DNA from: Marivivens donghaensis
Lineage (GTDB): Bacteria; Pseudomonadota; Alphaproteobacteria; Rhodobacterales; Rhodobacteraceae
DNA: 64,000 nucleotides
Direction of reading: 5' to 3'
NCBI RefSeq assembly: GCF_023541015.1
Contig: NZ_JALNPR010000003.1
Coordinates: 62,001-126,000, forward strand
Of this stretch, positions 44,636 through 53,691 are shown one piece after another. The notes beneath the pieces were generated by a model. It ran no database searches, was not told the DNA's origin, and worked only from the letters and a program-made list of their open reading frames with translations. Position 1 is the stretch's first letter, and every line of letters starts with the position of its first letter. The position numbers were made by a program, and so were the translations under genes.

Positions 44636-45640
44636 ATGACTTTTCGTTCCCTCCTCCTCGCTTCTGTCTCAGGCCTAGCCGCCCTGCCCGCCGTTGCGGA
44701 CGTCAACATCTACACCACGCGCCAACCTGAACTGATCCAGCCTGTGATGGATGCCTTCACCGCTGAAACGGGCATCAATGTAAACCTTGCGTTTGTGGAC
44801 AGTGGTCTGGTTGAACGGCTAAAGGCCGAAGGCGCTCGTTCGCCAGCCGACCTCGTGATGACCGTCGACATTGCGAACCTTCAGCAAATCGTGGATGCAG
44901 ATGTGATCCAGCCTGTCGAAAGCGACATTCTCACCGCGTCGGTCCCTGCCGAACTGCGCAGCCCGGATAACCTCTGGTTCTCGCTCACCACCCGCGCCCG
45001 TATCGTCTATGCGAGCCAAGAGCGCGTGGCAGATGGCGAAGTGACCACCTACGAAGACCTCGCCGATCCGAAATGGGCAGGCCGTATCTGCACCCGTTCG
45101 GGCGTGCACGACTACAACCTCGCCCTTCTGTCGGCTGTCATCGCCCACCACGGCGAAGACTACGCCCGCACTTGGGCCGAAGGTGTCAAAGCAAACCTCG
45201 CCCGCAAACCCGAAGGCAACGACCGCGCGCAGGTTCGTGCGATCTGGGCTGGCGAATGCGATATCTCGCTCGGCAACACCTATTACATGGGCCAAATGCT
45301 TGCCGATCCGGAACAGACTGAATGGGCGAACTCTGTCCGCATCGTGTTCCCGACATTTGAGGGCGAAGGCACCCACATCAACGTCTCGGGCGTCGCGATG
45401 ACCAAAGCCGCGCCGAACCACGACGAAGCTCTGCAACTGATGGAATTCCTTGTCTCCCCCGAGGCACAGGCCATCTACGCCGAAGCGAACAACGAATACC
45501 CAGTGCTCGAAGGCGCGGCCCTGTCCGATCTGGTGGCGAGCTGGGGCACGTTTGAGCACGACAAAATCGACCTGACCGAGGTTGCAGGCCACCGCGCAAC
45601 CGCACTGCGGATCATGGAAGAAGTGAACTTCGACGGGTAA
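44636..45640 (+). CDS. Iron(III) ABC transporter, periplasmic substrate-binding protein
   Basis: A 334-residue ferric-ion-binding protein of the FbpA/FutA type. Residues 1 to ~21 form a signal peptide (LLLASVSGLAALPAVA then DVNIYTTRQP). The tandem tyrosines that bind iron in this family are in GNTYYMGQML near residue 217, and the C-terminal FPTFEGEGTHINVSGVAMTK is typical. The ATG at 44636 follows GGAGTTTATC. No permease or ATPase genes are adjacent, so the rest of the transporter must be elsewhere. A dispersed repeat follows. Confidence 0.9.
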   Translation: MTFRSLLLASVSGLAALPAVADVNIYTTRQPELIQPVMDAFTAETGINVNLAFVDSGLVERLKAEGARSPADLVMTVDIANLQQIVDADVIQPVESDILTASVPAELRSPDNLWFSLTTRARIVYASQERVADGEVTTYEDLADPKWAGRICTRSGVHDYNLALLSAVIAHHGEDYARTWAEGVKANLARKPEGNDRAQVRAIWAGECDISLGNTYYMGQMLADPEQTEWANSVRIVFPTFEGEGTHINVSGVAMTKAAPNHDEALQLMEFLVSPEAQAIYAEANNEYPVLEGAALSDLVASWGTFEHDKIDLTEVAGHRATALRIMEEVNFDG

Positions 45641-45645
45641 AACAT

Positions 45646-45689
45646 GGGGGCTCTGCCCCCACACCCCCGGGATATTTCAGGCACAAAGG
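45646..45689 (-). repeat. Dispersed GC-rich intergenic repeat, copy 5 (inverted)
   Basis: The same element on the opposite strand: GGGGGC TCT GCCCCC, then CCCCCGGGATATTT and GCACAAAGG. It starts 6 bases after the iron-binding protein stop. Confidence 0.85.
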
Positions 45690-45771
45690 CATGGGCGGCG
45701 ACGCCTATGCTTTTGAGGTCGTGACAGCCTGTCGCATGTCAAAATTATAATGTATATGTCACATGCGGATT

Positions 45772-45963
45772 ATGACTGAACATGCACACAACCCCGAAAA
45801 CTTTGGCACTATCGTAAAACCACTGCTTGGCCTTGTGGTTTTGCTGGTGTTGCTTGCCATCTCGATCAAGATTTTTGGTATCGCAGGACTGATGGTTCCC
45901 GTGCTCGCACTGGTCCCCACCATCTACGTTATTTTGATCTGGATTTCCCTCGGCAAGTCCTAA
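45772..45963 (+). CDS. Small membrane protein, function unknown
   Basis: A 63-residue protein starting MTEHAHNPENFGTIVKPLLG with two hydrophobic segments (about residues 18-35 and 39-58) and little else. An in-frame ATG 9 bases upstream (45763) is equally possible; neither has a strong Shine-Dalgarno. No family recognised. The frame ends 4 bases inside the end of the convergent ABC-F gene. Upstream is AT-rich sequence suited to a promoter (ATAATGTATA). Confidence 0.6.
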   Translation: MTEHAHNPENFGTIVKPLLGLVVLLVLLAISIKIFGIAGLMVPVLALVPTIYVILIWISLGKS

Positions 45964-47768
45964 GCTTCTGATTTTTCCATCAAAAGCATCCACTCTTCTT
46001 CGGCAGCGGCAAGCGCATCTTGTCGCTGCACGAGGGCCTCAGTCGCCTTTTGGAACTTCACTGGCTGTTTGGTAAACAGCTCAGGATCTGCCATCAGCTC
46101 CTCTAGTTTCGCGATCTCTGCGGTGATTTTATCGATCACAGCAGGCAGTGCTTCGAGGCGGTGTTTTTCGGTAAACGACAGACCGTTTTTACGAGTATCC
46201 GATTTCGGTTTTTCTGCCGGCTTTGCGGTTTCAGCGGGTTTTGCTGTCTCTTGAATAACGGTGCCGCGTTGGTTCAAGTAGTCCGTCCAGCCGCCCGCAT
46301 AAACGGTCGCGTTCCCGTTACCTTCCATGGCAATCGTCGTCGTCGCAACGCGGTCGAGGAAATCACGGTCGTGGCTGACGAGGATGACGGTGCCATCGTA
46401 ATCGTCTAGGATTTCCTGCAAGAGATCGAGCGTCTCAATGTCCAAATCGTTCGTAGGTTCGTCGAGGACCAAGAGGTTCGACGGTTTCGCCATGAGCTTA
46501 GCCAACAAGAGACGCGCCTTTTCACCGCCAGACAGGGATTTGACGGGGGCGCGGGCCTGCGCTTCGTTAAAGAGGAAGTCTTTGAGGTAGGCGACAACAT
46601 GTTTGGGCACGCCGCGCACCATGACCTGATCCGCACGCCCACCGACACGCATTTCAGGATCACCCGTGAGGCTATCCCAGAGCGACATCTCTGGGTCGAG
46701 TTGCGCACGCGTCTGGTCAAAAACGGCAACCTCAAGGTTGGTGCCCAGCTTCACACGGCCGGCATCAGGGTCGACCTGACCCAGCATCATCTTGATCACG
46801 CTGGTTTTTCCGACCCCGTTCGGCCCGACAAAGGCAACACGATCGCCGCGTTGAATGGTGATCGTCAGGCCTTTCACGATTTGCTTATCGCCAAAGGACT
46901 TGGTCAGATCTTCAACCTCAATCACCTTTTTACCAGAGGTCGGCCCACTCTCGAGCGTGAGCGCCGCCGTCCCCTGCCGCTTGATCATTGAAGCCCGCTC
47001 CGCACGCAAATCCTGTAGGGCACGAACACGCCCTTGGTTCCGCTTGCGACGCGCAGAAATACCTTCGACCGCCCAACGTGCCTCGGCTTTGATCTTGCGA
47101 TCCATCTTGTGCTTGGCGGTTTCTTCTTCGTCCCAAACCTTGTCGCGCCATGCCTCGAACCCGTCAAAGCCCGTTTCCTGACGACGTACTTCGCCACGGT
47201 CGATCCACAGCGTTGCCCGCGTCAAAGCCCTCAAAAAAGCGCGGTCGTGGGAAATCAGAACATAGGCCGCCTTGGTCGACTTCAGTTCATTCTCCAACCA
47301 TTGCACCGCCTCAATATCGAGGTGGTTGGTCGGTTCGTCCAAGAGCATCAATTCAGGCGCTTCAGCCATCAACTTGGCCAAGGCCGCGCGGCGGCGTTCA
47401 CCACCTGATGCGGTCGCAACATCGCGGGACGGATCAAACTTGAGACCATCCGCAACCATCGCAACGCGGTAGGCTTCGCTCGGATCGAGGCCGCTAGCGG
47501 CATAATCGCCCAAGGTAGCATACCCCTCCATTGTCGGGTCCTGCTCCATATAGCCGACCGTGACACCGGGCGGCACAATGCGCATTCCATGGTCGGCTTC
47601 CACCAACCCAGCCATCACTTTCATCAGAGTCGATTTACCCGACCCATTACGCCCAACCAGCGCAACGCGATCGCCGCCCTGCACAACAGCAGAGAGGTCT
47701 GAAAATACGGGGTCCCCACCAAAGGTCAGGGAAATGTCGGATAACTGGAGTAAAGGTGCGCGTGCCAT
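45960..47768 (-). CDS. uup: ABC-F family ATPase, Uup type
   Basis: A 602-residue soluble protein with two ABC domains. Walker A motifs are ALVGRNGSGKSTLMK and AFVGPNGVGKTSVIK, and the signatures are ASGGERRRAALAKL and LSGGEKARLLLAKL. The linker and the C-terminal coiled-coil region (KHRLEALPAVIDKITAEIAK and following) match Uup, a ribosome-associated protein linked to ribosome assembly and transposon excision. It is the second ABC-F paralogue in the window after the YheS-type gene at 24433. Confidence 0.93.
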   Translation of the reverse strand: MARAPLLQLSDISLTFGGDPVFSDLSAVVQGGDRVALVGRNGSGKSTLMKVMAGLVEADHGMRIVPPGVTVGYMEQDPTMEGYATLGDYAASGLDPSEAYRVAMVADGLKFDPSRDVATASGGERRRAALAKLMAEAPELMLLDEPTNHLDIEAVQWLENELKSTKAAYVLISHDRAFLRALTRATLWIDRGEVRRQETGFDGFEAWRDKVWDEEETAKHKMDRKIKAEARWAVEGISARRKRNQGRVRALQDLRAERASMIKRQGTAALTLESGPTSGKKVIEVEDLTKSFGDKQIVKGLTITIQRGDRVAFVGPNGVGKTSVIKMMLGQVDPDAGRVKLGTNLEVAVFDQTRAQLDPEMSLWDSLTGDPEMRVGGRADQVMVRGVPKHVVAYLKDFLFNEAQARAPVKSLSGGEKARLLLAKLMAKPSNLLVLDEPTNDLDIETLDLLQEILDDYDGTVILVSHDRDFLDRVATTTIAMEGNGNATVYAGGWTDYLNQRGTVIQETAKPAETAKPAEKPKSDTRKNGLSFTEKHRLEALPAVIDKITAEIAKLEELMADPELFTKQPVKFQKATEALVQRQDALAAAEEEWMLLMEKSEA

Positions 47769-47814
47769 GTCGTGCAGCTAATCTGCCCCATCAAAACACG
47801 CAAGGGCTCGCCTG

Positions 47815-47858
47815 CCTTTGTGCTGTAAATATCCCGGGGGTCTGGGGGCAGAGCCCCC
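47815..47858 (+). repeat. Dispersed GC-rich intergenic repeat, copy 6
   Basis: Almost the same 44 bases as copy 1, with AGA instead of AGC in the loop of the GGGGGC/GCCCCC stem. It lies 6 bases past the coaD stop and before uup. Confidence 0.85.
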
Positions 47859-47864
47859 AGCGTG

Positions 47865-48359
47865 TTAGCCCCGCAAACGCGATTCCAATGCCGATTTCAC
47901 CGAAGTCGGCACGAATTTCGATACATCACCATTCAAACGGCAAATCTCTTTGACCAGCTTCGAGGCGATGGCTTGGTTTTTCGCGTCGGCCATCAGGAAT
48001 ACTGTCTCAATGCTGTTATCGAGCGAGCGGTTCATCCCGACCATTTGGAATTCGTATTCGAAATCAGCCACTGCGCGCAGGCCGCGGATGATGACATTGG
48101 CGCCAACATCGCGTGCACAGTCGATCAACAGGTTCTCAAACGGATGCGCAACAATTTCAGTGCCCGTCGAAGCCGCAATAGACGCAACTTCAGAGCGGAT
48201 CATGGCAACGCGCTCTTCTAGGTTGAACAGTGGTCCCTTATCGCGGTTGATCGCAACGCCAATGACTAGGCGGTCTACCAGTGAACAGGCACGGCGTATG
48301 ATGTCGATGTGGCCGTTTGTGATTGGATCAAACGTGCCGGGATAAAGGCCAATACGCAT
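47865..48359 (-). CDS. coaD: Phosphopantetheine adenylyltransferase
   Basis: A 164-residue nucleotidyltransferase that makes dephospho-CoA in CoA synthesis. The TxGH-type nucleotide-binding motif is in GLYPGTFDPITNGHIDIIRR, and the second motif FLMADAKNQAIASKLVKEI is at the C-terminal end. Length and pattern match the family. An 11-bp hairpin lies between it and the CBS-domain gene upstream. Confidence 0.96.
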   Translation of the reverse strand: MRIGLYPGTFDPITNGHIDIIRRACSLVDRLVIGVAINRDKGPLFNLEERVAMIRSEVASIAASTGTEIVAHPFENLLIDCARDVGANVIIRGLRAVADFEYEFQMVGMNRSLDNSIETVFLMADAKNQAIASKLVKEICRLNGDVSKFVPTSVKSALESRLRG

Positions 48360-48383
48360 CGGGTGCCCCTCTTTGGTTCATTG

Positions 48384-48410
48384 CCCGCACGCAACAATAT
48401 TGCGCACGGG
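48384..48410 (-). other. Hairpin between the CBS-domain gene and coaD
   Basis: An 11-bp stem with two G-U pairs (48384-48394 with 48400-48410) and a 5-base loop, 14 bases past the CBS gene stop. No T-run follows on the minus strand, so termination would be weak. Confidence 0.5.
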
Positions 48411-48423
48411 AATGCAAGGGTAC

Positions 48424-48858
48424 TTATCGTCCCATCACCATGCCTTCGAGCGCATCTTTCTCCATCGCGAGTTCTGATAGGCGCGCTTTGACCACGTCGC
48501 CAATTGAAATCAGACCGATGAGTTTGCCATCAGACATCACAGGAAGGTGGCGGAAACGGCCATCTGTCATGATCTGAAGCACCTGATCCGCAGTCACATC
48601 GATGGTCGTCGTGATCAGTTTTTTCGTCATCAGAGCCTCAATCGACCCCGACAGGATTTCTACGCCCTGCTTGCCCATTTCACGAACGATATCACGTTCG
48701 GACAGAATACCAGTTGGGACTTCGCCGTCGTGCGACACCACAATCGTACCAATCCGATTGTCAGACATGATCTGCACGGCTTTGGACACAGGTTCGCTTG
48801 GGGCTAGCCAATAAATGCCAGTTTTTTCTTTGGAATTCAGAATGTTCTGTACGAGCAT
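48424..48858 (-). CDS. CBS-domain pair protein
   Basis: A 144-residue stand-alone Bateman module: two CBS domains (MSDNRIGTIVVSHDGEVPTG and DQVLQIMTDGRFRHLPVMSD with GKLIGLISIGDVVKARL). Such proteins bind adenine nucleotides and report energy state. The partner is unknown. A good GGAGGACC ribosome-binding site precedes the ATG. It is 56 bases downstream of the LysR gene and could share its transcript. Confidence 0.88.
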   Translation of the reverse strand: MLVQNILNSKEKTGIYWLAPSEPVSKAVQIMSDNRIGTIVVSHDGEVPTGILSERDIVREMGKQGVEILSGSIEALMTKKLITTTIDVTADQVLQIMTDGRFRHLPVMSDGKLIGLISIGDVVKARLSELAMEKDALEGMVMGR

Positions 48859-48914
48859 GGCTGGTCCTCCTCAACTGCCGATACTTACAGCGTCTTCGCA
48901 ATACCCCCCACCTG

Positions 48915-49793
48915 TCAAGCGGCCTGAGCTTCCAAACGTGCGATTTCAGCCCGCATGCCTGCCAAAAGGGCTTCGGCAAATCGGTTCAAGCGATCGGATT
49001 TGCGGTCGGACAAGTGGCGCACCAAATAGAAACTGCGCAGCAACGACAGTTCATTCATCAAAACACGGGTCAGTTCGGGCGCACAAGGGAGCGCGAAATC
49101 ATGCACGATCCCTACCCCACCATGACGAAGCATCTGCAATTGCACAGCGACAGAGTTCGATGCCATCTGCACGCCATCCCGCGACAATGTGCCCAAGTAG
49201 TCCAACTCTTTGTCAAAGATCATATCGGGGATGTAGCCAACGACGGGCACACCACGCAGGTCAGCCATCGTTGTGGGCATCCCGCTGTCCTGCCGCATCG
49301 CAAGGTGGAGCCTGTAATCGCTGATCTTTTGAACCGTCAGGCGCCCTGCATCGGGAGGCGACACGGTAATGGCCATATCGGCTTCGCGTTTGGAGAGGTT
49401 CACCACACGCGGTAAGGCGAGGATTTGCACTTCAAGGCCTGGATTATCAGCCTGAATAGCCGCGCAGACTTGGGGCAGGAGAAAGTTCGCACAACCGTCA
49501 GGCGCACCAATGCGCACTTGTCCAGACAGACCTTTATCGACCGCCTGCCCTTCATCCATGGCAAGCGACAAAGCCGTTTCTGCCTGCGCCGCATGATCGC
49601 GCATCCGCAATCCCTGCTCGGTCAATGCGTAGCCTTGGGGGGACTTCACAAAGAGCGGTGCGCCGACGGTTTCCTCGAGCCGCGTGATCCGACGGCCAAC
49701 GGTCGCAGGGTCCATTTTCAAAAGCGGTGCCGCAGCCGAAAGGCTTTCCGCGCGGGCCACAGCCAAAAACACCCGCATGTCATCCCAGTTCAT
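48915..49793 (-). CDS. LysR family transcriptional regulator
   Basis: A 292-residue regulator. The N-terminal winged helix reads [19 protein letters not shown] and [20 protein letters not shown] with [13 protein letters not shown]; the rest is a periplasmic-binding-protein-like effector domain. It is divergent from the valine-degradation genes, which suggests that it regulates them, and a TTTGCA-TTTT-TGCAAA dyad of the T-N11-A kind sits between the two starts. The effector is unknown. Confidence 0.92.
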   Translation of the reverse strand: MNWDDMRVFLAVARAESLSAAAPLLKMDPATVGRRITRLEETVGAPLFVKSPQGYALTEQGLRMRDHAAQAETALSLAMDEGQAVDKGLSGQVRIGAPDGCANFLLPQVCAAIQADNPGLEVQILALPRVVNLSKREADMAITVSPPDAGRLTVQKISDYRLHLAMRQDSGMPTTMADLRGVPVVGYIPDMIFDKELDYLGTLSRDGVQMASNSVAVQLQMLRHGGVGIVHDFALPCAPELTRVLMNELSLLRSFYLVRHLSDRKSDRLNRFAEALLAGMRAEIARLEAQAA

Positions 49794-49803
49794 CGATCAC
49801 ACC

Positions 49804-49819
49804 TTTGCATTTTTGCAAA
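49804..49819. promoter_or_regulatory. Candidate LysR operator
   Basis: A perfect 6-4-6 dyad TTTGCA TTTT TGCAAA, which contains a T-N11-A core. It lies 11 bases upstream of the LysR ATG and 88 bases upstream of mmsA, a normal place for an autoregulatory LysR site. Confidence 0.45.
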
Positions 49820-49906
49820 ACGATTTTGACAAACCTTCTCTTTTACCGACCAAAACGCAAGACTATTCTAGCGCCAATTCAGATCAGACCCCTTAGGGAG
49901 GATACC

Positions 49907-51406
49907 ATGCAGGAACTGACTCACTTCATTAACGGTGAACACGTCAAAGGCACCTCGGGCCGCTTTAGCGATGTTTACAACCCAGCAACTGGCGAAATCA
50001 TCGCCAAGGTGCCGCTCGCATCCGACGAGGAAATGGACGCTGCGATCAAAGCTGCGGAAAAAGCTCAGGTCGAATGGGCGAAAGTAAACCCGCAGCGCCG
50101 CGCTCGCGTCATGATGAAGTTCGGTCAACTGATCAACGAACACATGGAAGAGCTGGCAGAGCTGGTTGCTCGTGAGCACGGCAAAACCATCCCCGACGCA
50201 CGCGGCGACGTTCAGCGTGGCCTCGAAGTTGTCGAAGTCTGCATGGGCGCGCCTGCGATGCTCAAAGGCGAATACATGAACGACGGTGGCCCAGGAATCG
50301 ACCTTTATGCAATGCGCCAGCCTCTGGGCGTTGTTGCGGGCATCACCCCGTTCAACTTCCCTGCAATGATCCCGCTGTGGAAAATGGCGCCTGCGATCGT
50401 TTCGGGCAACGCAATGATCCTCAAACCATCCGAGCGCGTTCCCTCGACCGCTCTGCGCCTTGCTGAACTGATCATGGAAGCTGGCCTTCCTGCTGGCGTC
50501 CTGCAGGTTGTGAACGGTGACAAAGGTGCGGTTGACGCAATCCTAGACCATGACACCATTCAGGCAGTTGGCTTCGTCGGTTCGACCCCGATCGCACAAT
50601 ACATCTACGGTCGCGCTGCAACCAACGGAAAACGCGCACAGTGCTTCGGTGGTGCTAAGAACCACATGATCATCATGCCCGACGCTGACCTCGACAAAGC
50701 AGCAGACGCACTGGTTGGCGCAGGCTATGGCGCGGCTGGCGAACGCTGCATGGCTATTTCTGTTGCTGTGCCAGTTGGTAAAGAAACCGCTGACCGCCTG
50801 ATCGAAAAGCTGGTTCCGAAAATCGAAGCCCTGAAAGTCGGCCCCTACACCGCTGGTGAAGACGTGGACTTTGGCCCCGTTATCACCGAAGCATCGAAAA
50901 ACCGCATCAACGGTCTGGTGAACTCTGGTGTTGAGCAAGGTGCGAACCTTGTTGTCGACGGTCGTGATTTCAAAATGCAAGGCTACGAGAACGGCTTCTT
51001 TGTAGGCGCGTCGCTCTTTGACAACGTGACCCCAGACATGGACATCTACAAAGAGGAGATCTTTGGCCCCGTTCTGTCCACCGTCCGTGCCGAGAACTAC
51101 GAAGAAGCTCTCGATCTGATCATGAAGAACAACTACGGCAACGGCACCGCGATCTACACCGCTGATGGTGACACCGCGCGTGACTTTGCGAACCGCGTAA
51201 ACGTCGGCATGGTTGGCATCAACTTCCCGATCCCAGTTCCGCTGTCCTACTTCTCGTTCGGCGGCTGGAAGAAGTCTGCATTTGGCGACCTGAACCAATA
51301 CGGTCCAGATGCGTTCAAGTTCTACACCAAAACCAAGACCGTGACCGCACGCTGGTTCTCGGGCATCAAAGACGGTGTCGCGCTGAATTTCAAAGCGATG
51401 GACTGA
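49907..51406 (+). CDS. mmsA: CoA-acylating methylmalonate-semialdehyde dehydrogenase
   Basis: A 499-residue aldehyde dehydrogenase that converts methylmalonate semialdehyde to propionyl-CoA in valine degradation. The cofactor region is [20 protein letters not shown] and the active-site cysteine is in [16 protein letters not shown] near residue 283. The MmsA-specific lack of the usual catalytic glutamate is consistent with [13 protein letters not shown]. The ATG at 49907 follows AGGGAGGATACC, one of the best ribosome-binding sites here; the longer frame upstream overlaps lysR. Confidence 0.95.
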   Translation: MQELTHFINGEHVKGTSGRFSDVYNPATGEIIAKVPLASDEEMDAAIKAAEKAQVEWAKVNPQRRARVMMKFGQLINEHMEELAELVAREHGKTIPDARGDVQRGLEVVEVCMGAPAMLKGEYMNDGGPGIDLYAMRQPLGVVAGITPFNFPAMIPLWKMAPAIVSGNAMILKPSERVPSTALRLAELIMEAGLPAGVLQVVNGDKGAVDAILDHDTIQAVGFVGSTPIAQYIYGRAATNGKRAQCFGGAKNHMIIMPDADLDKAADALVGAGYGAAGERCMAISVAVPVGKETADRLIEKLVPKIEALKVGPYTAGEDVDFGPVITEASKNRINGLVNSGVEQGANLVVDGRDFKMQGYENGFFVGASLFDNVTPDMDIYKEEIFGPVLSTVRAENYEEALDLIMKNNYGNGTAIYTADGDTARDFANRVNVGMVGINFPIPVPLSYFSFGGWKKSAFGDLNQYGPDAFKFYTKTKTVTARWFSGIKDGVALNFKAMD

Positions 51407-51422
51407 TAGCGAAAACATTGCG

Positions 51423-51441
51423 GGGCGGCCATTGGCCGCCC
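51423..51441 (+). other. Hairpin after mmsA
   Basis: A perfect 8-bp stem GGGCGGCC/GGCCGCCC with a 3-base loop, 17 bases past the mmsA stop, followed by TTGCTATTTCT. Possibly a partial terminator separating mmsA from the rest of the cluster. Confidence 0.5.
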
Positions 51442-51465
51442 TTGCTATTTCTGACAGTTCGTCGT

Positions 51466-51488
51466 TTAATTAAACAAACGTTCAATTA
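51466..51488. promoter_or_regulatory. AT-rich operator-like element upstream of the acyl-CoA dehydrogenase
   Basis: TAATT-N13-AATTA flanks AAACAAACGTTC. The half-sites resemble those of TetR-type fatty-acid regulators, but the dyad is imperfect. It ends about 22 bases before the ATG at 51510. Confidence 0.25.
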
Positions 51489-51509
51489 GTGACTTTGGGA
51501 GGAGGCGCT

Positions 51510-52649
51510 ATGGACTTTGCATTGTCCGAAGAACAAACCGCTATTTTCGATATGGCAAAGGCATTTGGCGAAGAACACATCGCGCCCTATGCCCAAAAAT
51601 GGGAAGCTGAGGGAACGATCCCCAAAGAACTCTGGACTAAGATTGCAGAGCTCGGATTCGGTGGATTGTATGTCAGCGAAGAGTCTGGCGGTTCGGGGCT
51701 GACACGCCTAGACGCCACGCTGGTATTCGAAGCTCTTTCAATGTCTTGCGCCTCTGTCGCGGCATTCCTGTCGATCCACAACATGTGTCTCAAAATGTTG
51801 GACACCTATGGTTCGGATGACCTTAAGGCACGCTACATGCCCAAGGCCCTGACCATGGAAACCGTGTTTTCCTACTGCCTGACCGAACCAGGTTCTGGTT
51901 CCGACGCTGCGGCCCTGAAAACCCGCGCCACCCGCACCAATGACGGCTACACGGTCACAGGGACCAAAGCGTTCATCTCGGGCGGCGGGTATTCCGATGC
52001 CTATGTCGTTATGGCCCGCACGGGCGAAGACGGTCCCAAAGGGATTTCGTCGCTGGTGATCGAAGACGGAGCAGAAGGACTGTCATTCGGCGGCCTTGAA
52101 CAAAAGATGGGCTGGAAATCGCAGCCGACCCGTCAGGTTCAAATGGACGATGTCAAAATCCCTGCCAACAACCTCTTGGGCGAAGAAGGCAAAGGGTTTA
52201 GCTACGCGATGGCAGGACTCGACGGTGGTCGCCTGAACATTTCGGCCTGTTCTTTGGGCGCGGCGCAAACGGCGCTCAATTCAACACTCGTCTACATGTC
52301 CGAACGCAAGGCATTCGGCAAATCCATCGACCAGTTCCAAGCGCTGCAATTCCGCTTGGCCGAGATGGAAATCGAACTCCAAGCAGCCCGTACGTTCCTG
52401 CGTCAGGCGGCATGGAAGCTCGACACAGGTGCGCCTGATGCGACCAAATTCTGCGCGATGGCCAAGAAGTTCGTCACAGAGGCAGGCAGCCGCGTGGCGG
52501 ACCAATGTCTGCAACTGCACGGCGGTTACGGCTACCTCGCGGACTACGGCATCGAAAAAATCGTGCGTGACCTCCGCGTTCACCAAATCCTCGAAGGCAC
52601 AAACGAGATCATGCGCATGATCGTGGCACGGGATCTGGTGGGTCGATGA
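51510..52649 (+). CDS. Acyl-CoA dehydrogenase, probably isobutyryl-CoA dehydrogenase
   Basis: A 379-residue FAD enzyme. Landmarks are FSYCLTEPGSGSDAAALKTRA, TGTKAFISGGGYSDAY, QCLQLHGGYGYLADYGIEKI and the C-terminal catalytic region VHQILEGTNEIMRMIVAR. Its position between mmsA and the 3-hydroxyisobutyryl-CoA hydrolase gene makes isobutyryl-CoA the likely substrate in valine breakdown; a short-branched-chain or butyryl-CoA enzyme is the alternative. GGGAGGAGGCGCT precedes the ATG. It overlaps the next gene by four bases. Confidence 0.9.
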   Translation: MDFALSEEQTAIFDMAKAFGEEHIAPYAQKWEAEGTIPKELWTKIAELGFGGLYVSEESGGSGLTRLDATLVFEALSMSCASVAAFLSIHNMCLKMLDTYGSDDLKARYMPKALTMETVFSYCLTEPGSGSDAAALKTRATRTNDGYTVTGTKAFISGGGYSDAYVVMARTGEDGPKGISSLVIEDGAEGLSFGGLEQKMGWKSQPTRQVQMDDVKIPANNLLGEEGKGFSYAMAGLDGGRLNISACSLGAAQTALNSTLVYMSERKAFGKSIDQFQALQFRLAEMEIELQAARTFLRQAAWKLDTGAPDATKFCAMAKKFVTEAGSRVADQCLQLHGGYGYLADYGIEKIVRDLRVHQILEGTNEIMRMIVARDLVGR

Positions 52650-53677
52650 GCGACGTTCTCACTCGGATCGAAGGGCACGCGGGGCGGATCACACTAAACC
52701 GTCCCAAGGCCCTGAACGCCCTCACCTATGACATGTGCATAGCGATTGAGGCTGCGATTGACGACTGGCGCGACAACGACGCTGTAAAGCTCGTCATCAT
52801 CGATGCAGAGGGCGAAAAAGCCTTCTGCGCAGGTGGCGACATCGCCGATATCTACGCCGCTGGAAAACGCGAGGAGTTTGACTATCCCCGCAAGTTCTGG
52901 CGCGATGAATACCGTATGAACGCAAAGCTGGCGGAGTATCCAAAACCCGTCGTGAGCTTCATGCAGGGCTTTGTCATGGGCGGCGGTGTTGGAGTTGGCG
53001 GGCACGTGTCCCATCGCATCGTTGGTGACACCACGAAAATTGCCATGCCAGAATGCGGCATCGGCCTGATCCCCGACGTTGGCGGCACACGCCTTCTGGC
53101 ACTGGCGCCACGGCATTTGGGTGAGTTCCTCGGGCTGACGGGCGATCGCATGGGGGCTGGTGACGCGATCTATGCGGGCTTTGCCGATACATACATCGCA
53201 GAGAAAGATTGGGATGGCCTAAAAACGATGCTGATCGAAACTGGCGATATTGAGGCCATTGCCCACACCGCGCAGCCCGTGCCCGAAAGCACCCTGCGCG
53301 AATGGCAGGATGCGATTGATGCGGTGTTCGGTGGGGAAACCATGGCCGACATCGCAGAGCGTTTGTCCCATGCCAGCACCGATGCAGCCCTCAAAGCCCA
53401 AGCCGCATTTGCAAAGAATTCACCACTGGCGATGACGTCGACGCTTTGGCTGGTTCGTGAATGTCGCAAGAACCCTGACATTCGCAACGCTTTGCAGCTC
53501 GAATACCGCTTTACTAGTCGTTCGCTAGAACTGGCTGATCTGATCGAAGGCGTGCGCGCCGCGATCATCGACAAAGACCGCAATCCGCAGTGGATGCACA
53601 CCGACGTGTCCGAGGTTCCCGCCGATCTGGTGGCCCAGTTGCTGGCCCCCGTCGACGGCCCTGACGTGACCTTTTGA
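52646..53677 (+). CDS. 3-hydroxyisobutyryl-CoA hydrolase (enoyl-CoA hydratase/isomerase family)
   Basis: A 343-residue crotonase-fold enzyme. The oxyanion-hole segment CAGGDIADIYAAG and the HIBCH-type SFMQGFVMGGGVGVGGHVSH with PECGIGLIPDVGGT distinguish it from simple enoyl-CoA hydratases, which are about 260 residues; the extra C-terminal part is typical of the hydrolase. It releases 3-hydroxyisobutyrate from its CoA ester, the step between the acyl-CoA dehydrogenase/hydratase and MmsB. Confidence 0.93.
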   Translation: MSDVLTRIEGHAGRITLNRPKALNALTYDMCIAIEAAIDDWRDNDAVKLVIIDAEGEKAFCAGGDIADIYAAGKREEFDYPRKFWRDEYRMNAKLAEYPKPVVSFMQGFVMGGGVGVGGHVSHRIVGDTTKIAMPECGIGLIPDVGGTRLLALAPRHLGEFLGLTGDRMGAGDAIYAGFADTYIAEKDWDGLKTMLIETGDIEAIAHTAQPVPESTLREWQDAIDAVFGGETMADIAERLSHASTDAALKAQAAFAKNSPLAMTSTLWLVRECRKNPDIRNALQLEYRFTSRSLELADLIEGVRAAIIDKDRNPQWMHTDVSEVPADLVAQLLAPVDGPDVTF

Positions 53678-53691
53678 GAGAGAGAAACAGG

